From Vitrella brassicaformis (Eukaryota > Sar > Vitrellaceae), in the NCBI GenBank assembly GCA_001179505.1, contig CDMY01000283.1, positions 1 through 51,519 of the forward strand: 51,519 nt of DNA, read 5' to 3'. Every line of letters begins with the position of its first letter. Within the stretch, counting starts at the first letter, position 1. Shown in pieces: positions 27,268-38,797 of the stretch. Made by a program: the position numbers and the translations under genes. Below the pieces are notes generated by a model. That model ran no database searches. It saw nothing but the letters and a program-made list of their open reading frames with translations, and was not told where the DNA came from.

Positions 27268-29537
27268 GGGAGGGGATCGCCACGTGATCCACATGACATC
27301 CATCGGTGAATGCCTCCCTTTTGTGGCCCGTCGCATGGCGTCCCTCCCTCCCTCCCTCCCTCTAGTACCGCCGATCCGATTGTTTTGTCACAGTCTTGAT
27401 TGATTCTTTTGTCCTTCGTCCCTCCCTCCCTCCCTCCCTCCGTCCTTGCGCGTGGTGCGTGTTATGTCGTGTTGTGCTGTGTCGTGGTGTGATAATCTAA
27501 AGGCGCCTCCTTTTGTTCGTCTGCGTGAGATTTTGCCGGTGTTCCGCAATGTACAGGTAGGCCTGCAGCCGGGGTGGACCGAGCAAGCATCAGTATCAGT
27601 GCAGATGATGGACCGATTTGGGGGCGGGGCGGAGCGGAGGGGAGGGGAAAGGGGGCAAATTTTGACTATGTGGGGTTCGGAGGGGTGGGTTGTCTTGTGA
27701 GTGTGTGGGTGTTTTTTGTTAGCCAGCCAGCCACCCGGCTGGCGACAGAGAGACGAGAAGATACAAGACTGCATGAAGGAGAGCACATCACATCACATCA
27801 CATCCATCCATCCCATCTGCCTCGGTGTGTGTCGGTGTGGTGTACCCTACGCTGGTGAGTGCAGTGCGTCCTCTCCTTCGTAATTTTATAGGTTTGTTTT
27901 TTCTCTCTCTCTCCCTTGCTATCCATCTGGCTGGGCTGGCTGGCCGATGGATGGATGGATGGATCCACAAGAATTGATGTCATGTCAGGCAGACAGACAG
28001 GCAGGGAGTGACGGACGGAGGGAGGGAGGCCGTGTGTCTGTCTGTCTGTCTGTCAGTCTGTTTGTGCAGTCATTCCATTCATATTGATATTTATTATGCT
28101 TACAGTGCGCGCGTGAGGGTGCTCTGTATTTTAAGCCGTTAATGGCGGAGGGAGGGAGGGAGGGAGGATGTTGCTGGCCGCTTTTGTCCGGGGGTGTGGT
28201 GTGGTGTGGTTTTGTGTATTGTGTGTTGTGTGTTGTGTACAGGGGAACTAGGTAGCTCTAACTAACTAACTCAGGTCGCTTGCTATGCCTCCCCTCCCTC
28301 CCTACCCGGCCCGGCTTGCATCCCACCCCCCGGGGCGGATCGATTCGACTGATGCGAGCCTCTTTTTTACCGATATGTACTTAGGTGAGTACATATGTTC
28401 TGTTATGTGTACCATGGCTTGTCATGCCTGGGATGGGCGGGTCAACGGATCGATGGATGCGATGGAGGGAGGCATCGCATGCATGGGTTTCAGTTTGGCT
28501 CTTTTGATGGACGGATGGATGGATCGACGGACGGATCGATGGATGCGTGTGAGCGTGTAGATGTATGTGGCTGATACGCGGACAGCCAGCCACACATACT
28601 ATCCGTGTGTTTGTTGTGTGTCTGGGATGTGTGTGTAAGAGGGAGGGAGCGGAGCAGCTGTTTTTGGCCGGGGTGGTGCGGGGTGGTGTGGTGTGGTGTG
28701 GTGCTGCTTTGGTGCTGGTGGTTGGGCTTTTGTAAGCTGCCTGCCTGCCTGAATGCCTGCTGTCTGAAATCTGTAAGCTAAGCTGTGCTGTGCTGCGGCA
28801 TATCTGTCTTTCTGTCTGTCTGATACCCACTACTATCTAGCGGATGCATCCCCGTACCATGTCGTGACTGCTTGGTGTCGAGTGTGTGAGATGTACGGTG
28901 CGTGGTCGGCTGCCCAGAGCTCGAGGGGACAGCCACCGTAAGTCGACTTGCCATGAAATGCATTTCACCCGCCAGCCGCCCGCCCGTCAGTGAGTCAGTG
29001 TTGCTGTTGTTGTGCTAGTATTTGTCTGCGTGGAAGTGTCCGTCCGTCCGTGTGTGTCTGCCTGTCTGCCTGTCCTGTGTCGCTCGTCTCGCGTCGTCTC
29101 GTCGCGTCCTCGTCTCGTCTCGCCTCGTCTTGCCTTGCCCAGCTTTTTCAGATCGGACGATCGATGGATGGTACAGTAGTGCGTGTCGCCTTGGTTGTCG
29201 TGTGGTCGTCTCACCACAAATCCGAGCGGAGAGAAGGAAGGGAGAGTTTGAGGGATGACGAGAGACTAGGAGAAGATGACGTGATGTGACGATTTGCCGA
29301 TGTCGGTTGTCCTCGTGTCAGCAATGTCCTTTCGCTGCTCTCTTGCTCGACAAGATGCCGCTGTCGCACCTGCCAGTGATATCTTCACGTGCATGAGGTC
29401 AGCGGAAGGGCATTCTGACCCGTGCCGACCGCTAAAGAGAGAAGAGGAGAAAGACGCCTGCCAGATTTCTCGGTTCATCTGGTTGACGCGTCTTGTGTGG
29501 TGCGGTGGTGCAATGGTGTGGTGCCGTGTGTCTATCT

Positions 29538-29632
29538 TTCACGACCGCTTCGCTGGCCGTGGGTGAAACGGAGATGGGCATCACTGCAATGCCCACCTCT
29601 CTTTAGGCTTCGGTCATCGAAGCGATCGTGAA
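29538..29632. other. nested inverted repeats, possible structured RNA
   Basis: TTCACGACCGCTTCG (29538-29552) pairs with CGAAGCGATCGTGAA (29618-29632) with one mismatch in 15. Inside lies a perfect 7-base hairpin (29575-29581 with 29589-29595), extendable by three pairs. A further hairpin GGTCAG/CTGACC lies upstream at 29397-29420. The surrounding 350 bases lack the simple repeats that fill the region. I cannot match it to a known RNA family. Confidence 0.25.
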
Positions 29633-30469
29633 CGGGACATGGCATCGGTGGCCTCGAGTTCGGTGTGGAATGGTCCTCAATGGAACTTGACACAGACGCG
29701 CACTTCACTACACACGCGACCCGTCTGTCTGTCTGCCTGCCTGTCTGTCTGTCTGGATCTGTGTGTGTGTGTACGTGTTGTGTACGAGCCTCTTGCACCA
29801 TCGGAGGTCTGTATTTTTCTTCGTGTGTGTATCGTATCCATCCATTTCATCACTCACTCACTCATTCACTCCATCATTACCACCGTGTCCGTGTACATAG
29901 CTAACTGCCTGCCTGCCTGCTTGTCTACCATACGCCTGAGTGCTCTTCCTCACGCCTACCATGGCTACACCACTCTGTCTCTCGTCGCTTCATGCCATGT
30001 CATCCCATGCCACACCTGTCTGCCTATCTGTTCGTCTGTCTGGCTGTTTGTCGGTTGCTGCGTATCGCCTGTCGGCCTGACCGTTGTGTGCGCCTGTTTC
30101 AGCAGAGACGGCAAGTGTATCTCTTCCCTTCCCCGCGTCTGTCTGTCATGCTGGATCGTGCCCGTCATCCCTCCCACGTCCGATAGATACGTACACATTT
30201 CCATGCCCCGATGGCTCTCTCATCTCAATGCCCCTTGATCTGTCTTGTCTGCCTGTGCGTCTGAGTGTACGTGTGTGCGATTTTGGGCGTGCCACTCCAT
30301 CCACAGACCATGCATCCACACTTCGACAGCACTCAGACGCTGCATGCGCACCATGAGAATTAACCAACACCGGTCACCAGCAAACGAAGCTCTAGTCCAT
30401 CCGGCAGACGCCTCCAGCCGACAGATGCGATGAGTTCAGTCCCAGTGGATTCAGTCACGAAAACTCAAC

Positions 30470-30477
30470 AGCTCGCA
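30470..30477 (-). promoter_or_regulatory. TGCGAGCT motif upstream of the RAD18-like gene
   Basis: AGCTCGCA here is the reverse complement of the recurrent octamer, 128 bases upstream of the start codon at 30606. Role inferred from recurrence. Confidence 0.45.
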
Positions 30478-30605
30478 TCGTTTCTCCGTCGTCGTGAGAA
30501 AGCGTGCGTGTGTTGAGTTGATGTGCAGCAGCTGATGGGAGTGTCGAAGAGTCGCCTGTATGTGCCGCAGCTGCCGCTGGATCGTGACTTCTTGTCGTCG
30601 TCCTG

Positions 30606-32652
30606 ATGTCTACGCCCATAGCCCTGTGGAAGCAGCTCGAGCAGCAGCTGAGATGTAAGCACACTTCCCGTGTGAGATGAGATCAGATGTCAGGCAAAGA
30701 CGCCCTGTCCGTGACGCCGCTTTGTGTGTATGTGTTGTGTTTGCTGCCTTGGTCTTCAGGTCAGATATGCCAGCAGTACATGGAGGCGCCCGTGTCGCTC
30801 AAGGTGGCGAGGATACACAGTACACACACGCACACAGACTCATCTACACCATTCACTTCTTGGATCTCTCTGTGTGGCATGCCCTGCCCTGCATCCATTC
30901 ATTTCTCGGTCATCCCTCTCAGTGCGGCCACGTCTTCTGCAGTCTGTGCATTCGACGCACCATCGTCAACGGCAGCGCCAAGTGCCCATTCTGCCAACAG
31001 CCTGCCAAAACGGTGGGTGCGCACACACCGCCAAATCGCCAACACACACCACACCCTCATAGTATCGGTCATTCCCTGTCTGAGCCTCTGTGTGTCTGTG
31101 TGCAGAGTGATCTGCGCCCCTCCCCCTCGCAGCACTCTCTGATAGAGCTGATAAGGAATGCGGCGGACGGCAAGTTCCGCAAGCTCGTCCGCAGCAAACT
31201 CAAGGCGTCCTCGAGGGCAGAGATGGACCAGCAGAAGGTGCGTGTGTTGGTGCGACGCTGTTCGATGTCTTCGTTTCCCATCTCTCCCTGTGTGTGTGTG
31301 CGTGCAGACGCCCAAGTACCGCAATAACGTTGTGCCGAGGAAGCGCTCGGGAACCATTACCGGGATGCTGGGCCTGGGGCAGCCGACATCAGCAGCAGCG
31401 AGCTCCGGCGACAGAGGGGGGGAGATAGTACGCAAGCACGGGCGGGCACCACCAGTGTCGCTCTCCGACCCCCACACACATATTCCATGATGTTTGTGTG
31501 TTGTGTTTGTTTGATGTGTGCAGACTTCGCATAAGACCGGGGTGACCTATGGGGGCAAGAACAATACCGCCATCGTTGATATGCTGCGGGTTAACAGACA
31601 CACAGGCAGACGACAAACAGGCGCACCACATGCACACATCCGCTCACCTTTGTTGTGTGTGCGTGTGTGTGTGCATAGCAAGAGGGTCTGCCTGTGGAGA
31701 AGGGCAAGGCGGCGGACGTCAGGGACATCCACGTAGCCAGACACGAGGTGAGTCCACTTTTTTTGTTTTGGGTGGGGTGGTCTCCCTTAGACAGACATAC
31801 ACACACGGCCATCCCACCGATGTGATGGTTGGATGGATTTGTGTGTGCAGGAGTTTTGTCTGCGTTGGGACGCCACGGTTGACGCCATCAAGTGCGGCGG
31901 GCAGGTCAAGAAGGTCGGTGGGGTGGAGATCAGCAGGCCACTCGCCGCTTATACACTCTCTATATATCTGTGTGGCTGTGCTGTGTGGATGCCTGCAGAC
32001 TAAGGCAGACTTAGTCAAGGAGGTGATGGACTGGGAGAGGCGGCACAAGCAGGCCTCCTCCTCACCCACGGCAGGAGCGGCAGCCGCAGCGGCGGCATCG
32101 TCCGACCTGCCCCCCGAGCTGCAGCAGCAGGCCCGCATGACGCCCCAGGAGCTGATGGCACAGCTGCGGAAGCGCATGGGGCGCCAGAAACAAGAGGGAC
32201 AGCCAGAGCCAGAGGCAGACAAGGAGATGCCCCCTCCCCCCGTCGGACCACCACCAGCCCCCCCACCCCCACCCCACCCCCAACCAAAGAAGCGCTCACA
32301 CAACGAGATGGTCCTAGAGGATGACTCCACTGGTCTGCCTGGAGCTTCACAACCAGCAGCTGCAGCTGCAGCGGCAGCAGCTCCCGCCGCGGCCGGAGGC
32401 GCGTCTTCCTCAGGCTTTGCCCAGGATTTCGGTGCGTTGCTCGGCGACAGCCATAGACACCCACAGCACCCACAGCAGCCCCCAGAGAAGCGACCAAGGA
32501 CGGGGGGGATAGATCTGTCTAAGGTGGTGGACCTGACAGGTGATGATGAGATCAAGATCAACGCGATGAGTAGGAGGGGCCGCGTAGTCGCCCCGTGGCA
32601 CGCCATCATGGGGGGTGGCGGGAGGGGACACAAGAAGGGAAGGGGGCGGTAG
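30606..32652 (+). CDS. RAD18-like E3 ubiquitin ligase
   Basis: Exons 30606-30654, 30760-30803, 30923-31012, 31106-31237, 31308-31427, 31524-31589, 31679-31747, 31851-31913 and 31999-32652 give 428 residues. RAD18 monoubiquitinates PCNA at stalled forks with RAD6. An N-terminal C3HC4 RING spans residues 17-58 (CQIC, CGHVFCSLC, CPFC), built across three exons. Residues around 145-215 resemble the SAP and following region of RAD18: VTYGGKNNTAIVDMLR, GLPVEKGKAADVRDIHVARH, EFCLRWDATVDA and KTKADLVKEVMDWERRH. No CxxC...HxxxC UBZ zinc finger is visible between them, where RAD18 normally has one. The C-terminal third is Ala/Gln/Pro-rich and ends with SKVVDLTGDDEIKI, which fits a SUMO-interaction motif, and a basic Gly/Arg/Lys tail. 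RAD18 identity is likely but not certain; another RING-SAP ligase is the alternative. Confidence 0.72.
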
Positions 32653-33239
32653 GTAGACAGACAGGTGGAGAGATGGGTAGCATGGCAGTGTACATCGCTG
32701 GCTGGGTGCTGGTGAGAGATGGATGGACGGATGGATGGATGGCTCCATGGTGGTCCATTTTCTGCGGGTGTGGTGCATGGCGTGCAGTCAGTGTGTACAG
32801 ACAGACGATGACTGAGATTTGATGCATGCCATGCATGGCCAGCCTGCCGCCGCTGACGGACGGGACGGATGATTGCACACAAAGAGTGAACGTATGTATG
32901 ATAGCTAACCATACACGAATTTGCAGTCATTGTCAGTCATTTGCCGTCAACACACAACAGAGAGAGAGGAACACCACATGCATCAATCATTCGCACCATC
33001 CCGTCACACAAATGGGCCTGACCTGCTCATATAAATAAAGACCTGACTGACGTGGACACAGCACCTGTCCGTCCGTCACACCTTCTGCTGTCTTTCTATG
33101 AAGGGCAAAAACGTGTGTGTGGATAAGACCTATATGCAGCCATGCAGACTATGCACCCAAGACACCCACCCACCTAAACCCTCTCCCTCCACCACCACCA
33201 CACCACACAGGAAAAGGCTTGAGCTATTCGCTCAGCCGT
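32653..33239. other. convergent intergenic region
   Basis: Between the stops of the RAD18-like and ankyrin-like genes. It contains GATG repeats near 32720 and short CCA-rich runs near 33190. No gene is seen. Confidence 0.5.
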
Positions 33240-35447
33240 CTAATTGATGCCCAGCACGAACCGCCCCTTCTTGTCGAAATACCCCAGCTGCGACCACTCA
33301 AACTCACAGTCGCCATTTCCGAGCTGCTCCTTGAAGCCCTTGACCACCTGGCCCCCCAAACCGCACTGGCCCGCCTCGTCCAGCCGCGCCTTGTGCACCA
33401 CCTCACGCAGACCGATCAGCCGGTGCGACCCCCCGACCCCATCGCCGACAGCAAAGCACTGCAGCGGGGGCACACGCACGGCCTGGCCGCTCTCGTCATG
33501 TCTCACCCCGCCCACCACCTCCCTGTTGCTCGTGGCCACGGTGGTCGCCTGCTTGACGAAGTGCGCCATGGCCCCGTGGACGCGCCCGCCGAAGGTGGTG
33601 TCGGCGCGGAGGTTGATGCCGTCGAGGGCCTGCTGGATGCTTCCTGTGTCGTTGTTGAAGGCAGCGATCTTCCAGGCGATCGCGGGAGCCTCCTGTGGGC
33701 CCAATGAGATGGCTGATGGGGACGCTTGGGGATGTCCGCCGTCGTGATGGGGTGCGAGTGGAAGCAGATGAGTGAGTAGGGCCGCAAGCTCACGGTGAGG
33801 GCGGAGGGCCGCGTTGACGGCGTCCATGGTCTGCTTGGGGATCTCACTGTTGAGGAGGATCATTAGCTGGCCCTTGGCGAGCGCTTTCTGCCGCCACTGG
33901 CCGATGCTATTGGTCGGCAGTTCCTCAATCGCGGCCCCGGCCCGCAGCAGCTCTCGCGCAACGTGCATGTAGGCGTGCACACCGTGCGGCGGAGTCATCA
34001 TGAGACGTGGGTCGGCTCGGCAGGGGAAGGGCGGGAGAAAGCGGCCGCTGGTGAGCTCCATGTCAATCCTCTGCACCGCCACCTCTAGAGGCGTCACCTG
34101 ATTAATGGAAGAAATGAGTGTCTCGTGTGGCGTCGTGGTGGTGTGGTTTGGTTATTGCGCACCGGTATGGGTGTGCCGGCACGGTTGTGGATCTCGCTGA
34201 GGGGCAGCTTGCGGCAGCAGTAGCTGAGGACGTTCAAGCAAGCCTGCATGGCTGCGCGCTGGATGAAGCCCACGTCCAGCACACAGCCGTGCTGCACCAT
34301 CTGATCCAGAAACCTGGACACACACCACACCCACCACAGGGAACATCAAAGACGAATCAAATCACCGAATCGCCCAGCCCGCGCTCTCTCTCACCCATCG
34401 ACGAAGCGTGGCCCGAAGAACTTGAGCATGTCCACGAGAAAGGCGGTCGTGGTCTCCGCCTCAGTGGCCAGAATGGGGTCGTAGTCCAGCAGCCGAGTGA
34501 AAGCCTCGAGCAGGTTGGCAAGGAACTGGACCTTCGCCTCGGATGTGTTCGCCCCCTTTCGGTGCTTGCCGAGCTCGATGAGCCCCAGGTTGATGATGGC
34601 TAGGCCCCGCACTCCAACGCGACGCTGCAGCAACACATCAACCGCCGCCAAATTGGCGGAAACCAGCGCCATAACAATTGGACAGCGATGCTGGGACGAC
34701 CAACACACACACAGACAAACACACACATACGGTATCTGCACACCCTTTGACACCCTCCCAACCCCCCTTCCCCCCTCCCTCCCTCACCGTGGTGCCGTTG
34801 GTGCTGCCCATCTGCACAATAGGGGTGAGCGGGACGGCCTCGTCGATGCGGTTGGGGTCGGCACGGCCGTCGGCGATGAGTGCTTCGAGTATGGCCGCCT
34901 GGGCCTCTCGTGACGGCCACAACGGGAGCATGACCTCGGACACGCCGCGGTCGTTCCACACGGACGGCATCTCCGGCAGGGCATCGTCGATGGCGAGCGA
35001 CAGCAAAGTGACGCGGTAGGGGAATGACTGGCCTGGGGCGCAAGTGACCTGACACCCACACAAACACATACGCACAGAGAACCATCCGTCTGCGTGTCCG
35101 CTGCCGGTGCGTGCCTTACCATGACGAGCGTGTTGCAGTCGGCTCCTTCACTGACTAGCTGGCGCAGCATCTCCGGCGTCAGTGTGCGCCGAACAATGGC
35201 CTCTACGGTTCGCTTGGTGGCCGGCACTCGTGGAGGGGTAGAAATGGACGGTCAGCCCCAGGATCTGTGTGGTGTCCTGGGGGATCTGCGGGGGCAGGTT
35301 GGTCAGCATAAATCCGGGGTTTCCTGCAGGGATGGCCATCAGTTGTCCCTGCTGCCCACCCTGCGGAGGGCCTTGCGGGTGGTTGGGCTGAGCAGCCTGA
35401 GGCACAGAGACGAACTGCCCGCCCGTAGGATAACCAGGAAACATCAT
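33240..35447 (-). CDS. ankyrin-repeat-like protein
   Basis: Exons 35447-35360, 35226-35120, 35048-34788, 34690-34395, 34313-34163 and 34097-33240 give 586 residues. The N-terminus is Gln/Pro/Gly-rich. The body carries degenerate ankyrin-like units: LRQLVSEGADCNTL, ILEALIADGRADPNRID, IVMALVSANLAAVDVLLQRRV, TPLEVAVQ and ARELLRAGAAIEELPTNS. Ankyrin repeats mediate protein contacts; no enzymatic domain is seen. The C-terminal 200 residues are not repeat-like and end FEWSQLGYFDKKGRFVLGIN. The first intron (35359-35227, donor GTGGGC, acceptor CACGAG) is weak. It was chosen because the first exon frame meets a stop otherwise. A small assembly error or a different first exon is possible. The gene diverges from H2A with 185 bases between starts. 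Confidence 0.6.
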
Positions 35448-35632
35448 CCACCGTGAAAATGGGGTCTTCGCCTATCCCGTTGTGTTTTTCCGCACCCGAA
35501 GAGCTACCCTCTCGTAACCAACCAACCCACTGGAAAAAGAAGGTTTTTGTAGCTTTGGCGTGCATTCAGCCTTTGTTCGAAGTGATCTGCCGCCCTTGAG
35601 CCCGTGTTGAGACCGCGTTTGTCCTTCCAGCG
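35448..35632. promoter_or_regulatory. divergent promoter region, ankyrin-like gene and histone H2A
   Basis: This gap of 185 bases lies between start codons. No TGCGAGCT octamer is present. GTCCTTCCAG immediately before the H2A start could be an acceptor for a leader intron. Confidence 0.4.
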
Positions 35633-36338
35633 ATGTCCGGCAAAGGCAAGGGAGGCCGTGGCAAGAAGGCGGGCGGCAAGAACGTAAGGCGACACCACAC
35701 ACCACACGTGCGTGTCGGTGGCGATGAGAAAACCGCCCAATCTCTTCTGTTGTCTTCTGTGTGTGGTTTGTGCCGGCAGGTGAGCCGCTCCGCCAAAGCT
35801 GGTCTGCAGTTCCCGGTTGGGCGTATCGCCCGGTACCTGAAGCAGGGCCGCTACGCCAAGCGCGTCGGCAGCGGGGCGCCCGTCTATCTGGCGGCCGTCC
35901 TCGAGTACCTGTGCGCTGAGGTGTTGGAGTTGGCCGGAAATGCTGCCCGTGACCACAAGAAGGTACGTGCGCACGGTGGTGGGTGGGTGAATGGGTCAAG
36001 ACGACCTGTGGGGTGACAAAGGATGGGTGACGGTGTGTGTGGGGGGGTGTTGTGTTGTGTTCAGAGTCGCATAGTTCCGCGCCACCTGCAGCTGGCCATC
36101 CGCAACGACGAGGAGTTGAACAAGTACATGCAGAACGTGACCATCTCCATGGGCGGCGTCCTGCCCAACATACACAACGTTCTCCTTCCCAAGAAGTGAG
36201 TGAGAAGTGCAGGACCAACACACGCATGGACGGATGGATGGATGGAACACGTCTCTGTCTGTTCTCTGTGTTGTGTGTGTGTTGTGTGTGTTCAGGGGCA
36301 AGAAGGCCAAGGAGGCTGCGGCCAGCCAGGAGTACTAA
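35633..36338 (+). CDS. histone H2A with H2A.X-type SQEY tail
   Basis: Exons 35633-35683, 35780-35962, 36065-36195 and 36296-36338 give 135 residues, the normal H2A length. [30 protein letters not shown], the acidic-patch region [20 protein letters not shown] and [14 protein letters not shown] are canonical H2A core segments. The C-terminus is AAASQEY-stop, fitting the SQ[E/D]-hydrophobic tail whose serine is phosphorylated by ATM/ATR-type kinases at DNA breaks. Three introns imply a spliced, polyadenylated mRNA. I see no histone 3' stem-loop downstream of the stop, in line with a replication-independent form. Confidence 0.97.
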
Positions 36339-37265
36339 TTAACTAACTCACCCCTAGCGGCGCAAACGTAGCATCTACACACACACACACACATGCACCT
36401 CTTAGTGTGCGTGTGTTGAGGGAGGGATCTGGATGCGTGTGGATGTCTATCGCTAGCTCATCTCTGCTGTTCGTTGAGTGCCTGGCCGCCTTGTTTTTCG
36501 TTTGTGGCTGGCTGCCTGTCTGTCTGTCTGTCTGGTTGGCTGGGTGACGTGTGTGTGTGGGAGGGGGGGTGCCTTTATTTTGGGATAGAAGATGTCCTTG
36601 ACCTTCTTACTCGCCTAGCCTGCCTGCCTCCCTGCCTGAGTACCATGTGCTGAGAGAGAGGCAAACGCAACACGTGTCCAGAGCTGCCCACCCACCCATC
36701 CACCCACAGACACACGCCATGCTCATGTGTGTTGCGGACACAGCGAGCCTTCTCTCTCTTTTGCCTTCCCTTGTTTCTCGTGCTAATTGCATGTCCGGTG
36801 CTTGCCTGTACATAACCAACCGTACGTATGGAATGCAATTGCTGGGTTTAGACGGACTCGCCTCCCCCCCTCCCCTCCCTCCCTGCTGTGCAGCCATATA
36901 GACAGACAGACAGTCAGACGCCATGCGGTCGGTCATGCACTCGCTGAGTGCCCATGACATCCATCAGCTGGCACACTTTGTGTGAGAGGGTCGGTTGTGC
37001 AGTGGATGCATGGATGGATGGTGCCTAGCTGGTCTGGATGGATGGATGGATGGATGGCTGGTACCGAGAGACCCTGATGGGCTGGCTGTGTGGTTTGTGT
37101 GTGCGTGTGTGAGCGAGTGACCGGGTTTAAATCAAGAACATGGTAGCAGCCATTGACGAGTCGATACTCGGTTGCACCCACTGTCACACACAACACACGT
37201 TTCACATGCTCAACCTTCCTGTGTCACACAAGAACCCCTCACACAGCCTGTTCTTCTGCCTTCGG
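36339..37265. other. convergent intergenic region
   Basis: Between the H2A stop and the stop of the secreted-protein gene. Contains (CA)n near 36378, (CTGT)n near 36515 and (GATG)n near 37035-37055. No gene and no histone stem-loop seen. Confidence 0.5.
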
Positions 37266-38739
37266 TCATGTCCACTCAGGTGTGCTGGCGGGCTCAAACT
37301 GATACGTCTCTGGTGGCATCACCCCCTCCCCCTCCCCCTTGTCCTTCGCCCACCAGTAGAACCCAGGCTCATGCCCCCCTCCTTGTGGCTTGCGAGAGCG
37401 GAACTCTTCCCACAGGCCGGTCGTGTCGCTGTGCCGCGTCACGGCATCGTGGAAGCACTTGGTCATGGTGGCGCTGCTGATGCCCTGGGTGAGCTCGTCT
37501 GTGTGGGACGGCCAGTCTTCGACATTGTTAGCGAGGCCGGTTGTGCGGCTGATGCGGTGGAATACGTCGGTGAAGAGCTGCTCCATCATGGGCATGTATG
37601 ACTGCATGTCCTCTGATGCATGCAACACAAACAAGGAGGAGGCACATGTGACGGGAGGGAGACATACACACAGGTGGTTGTGTTGGTGTTTCTGACCACA
37701 GAGGTTGAGGAGCAGCCAGCAGAGCGCGAATTTCTGCGCGCGTCTTTTCCACTGCCTGACGAACGGGCCGTCCTCCTTCGCTCCCTCTGCTGCTGCTGGT
37801 GGTGCTGCAGCCGATGTGCCGTCAGGGTTGACCTGAGCCATGGCAAAGAACTGCTGATCCGCCCAGCTCGGTAACGCGCCTACACACACATCCACACGTA
37901 CATGGCTGTGTGCTGCGCTTCATAGGCTTTCCCGCCGTACTCTGTTCCTGCATTGCGAGGCCTCTCCTGAACGACACATACAGGCCCCCCACCAGCCCCC
38001 GGTCTCTCATGAAGGTCGCCTCGCAGTTCATCTGCCTGTCGCGCTCTCCCTGGCTCTTGCGCCAGGGGTACAGTCGATAGTGATGGAACAAAGGGAACAG
38101 ACACACAGCGTCGAACTGGCCCCACGCCGTCACACACTGACCGCCCGCTGTCTTGAAGTCAATCGGATACTGTGAGGTGTCAGAGGGGTGGAACACGCGT
38201 CTGCCCGTGTTGCAGTCGACCACTTCGTTTTTCTGCAGGGAGCCCTGGCTGTCCCATTGGTTGATTTGGGAGATGAATGAGTGTGGGGTCAGCTCGTGGA
38301 GGTCGATGAAGCGGTCGGCGTTGAGCAGGGCGTGGGTGAGCTTGTTCGGCTGGAAGGGCACCTTTTGTGTTGGGTCAGAGGGCCAGCCCTGCTGCTCGCC
38401 CACCGCACGAACGTGGCCAGTGCTATCTGCAGGCAGACACAAAGAAAGATGGAGCAAGCCTCTCGATGAATGTGTGCATGGAGCTGCAGGCTCACGGCAT
38501 CGGGCGAAGATGGCCTTGCAGACGACTATCTTCTGCATCTCCTCGGCAGTGAAGGTCTCCTCTGGCGGCCCCGTGCCCTGCTTCCATCGATAAGTGTTGC
38601 CATCGGTCAGCAGGTCGGAGAACTTGTAGCTGCGCATCTGCTCGGAGATGGCCAGGCATGTCCTCCTTTCGCCTGCAAGAACCTCACTCGCATCAATGCA
38701 GGGCAGGAGAAGCACCACAAGAGCCGTTCTGGAGAGCAT
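37266..38739 (-). CDS. unrecognised secreted protein
   Basis: Exons 38739-38496, 38426-37941, 37879-37697 and 37612-37266 give 419 residues. The ATG at 38739 yields a clean signal peptide (MLSRTALVVLLLPCIDA). An in-frame ATG at 38799 would add 20 residues and overlap the start codon of the opposite gene, so I prefer the internal one. The protein has scattered cysteines, a motif PWRKSQGERDRQMNCEATFM and no other membrane span, so it is probably secreted or lumenal. I do not recognise the family. Its divergent partner is also a secretory-pathway protein, so the two may be co-expressed. Confidence 0.65.
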
Positions 38740-38797
38740 TGGGGAGACTGAGACGGCAGAGCCCCCAAAGGCCCACAGTCTCGTAAGTAAACGCGAC
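38740..38797. promoter_or_regulatory. minimal divergent promoter region
   Basis: Only 58 bases lie between the preferred start at 38739 (minus) and the start at 38798 (plus). If the minus gene starts at its first ATG (38799), the two start codons overlap in the palindrome CATG at 38797-38800. Confidence 0.45.

Larger units (their letters stand above)
27268..30605. other. 3.3-kb stretch without a recognisable gene
   Basis: No exon with coding character is seen on either strand. It is packed with simple repeats: (CCCT)n near 27343 and 27420, (CATCA)n near 27785, (GATG)n near 27945 and 28510, (GGGA)n near 28148 and (GGTGT)n near 28685. The segment 29280-29640 is the least repetitive and has strong inverted repeats. 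The last 140 bases are probably the promoter and leader of the RAD18-like gene, with AGCTCGCA at 30470-30477. Confidence 0.5.

Noticed and set aside
29560-29640. signal recognition particle RNA
   Set aside because: GTGAAACGGAG recalls part of the SRP helix 8 region, but the paired GGAA and GGAGCA loops are not both present.
31719-32930. 403-codon minus-strand open frame
   Set aside because: It is the antisense shadow of the last RAD18-like exon; Cys/Gly/Pro-rich with no family resemblance.
35227-35359. frameshift in the ankyrin-like gene
   Set aside because: A phase-consistent intron (GTGGGC...CACGAG) restores the frame, so a break need not be assumed, although the acceptor is weak.
36339-36600. 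histone 3' stem-loop after H2A
   Set aside because: No GGCTCTTTTCAGAGCC-like hairpin was found downstream of the stop.
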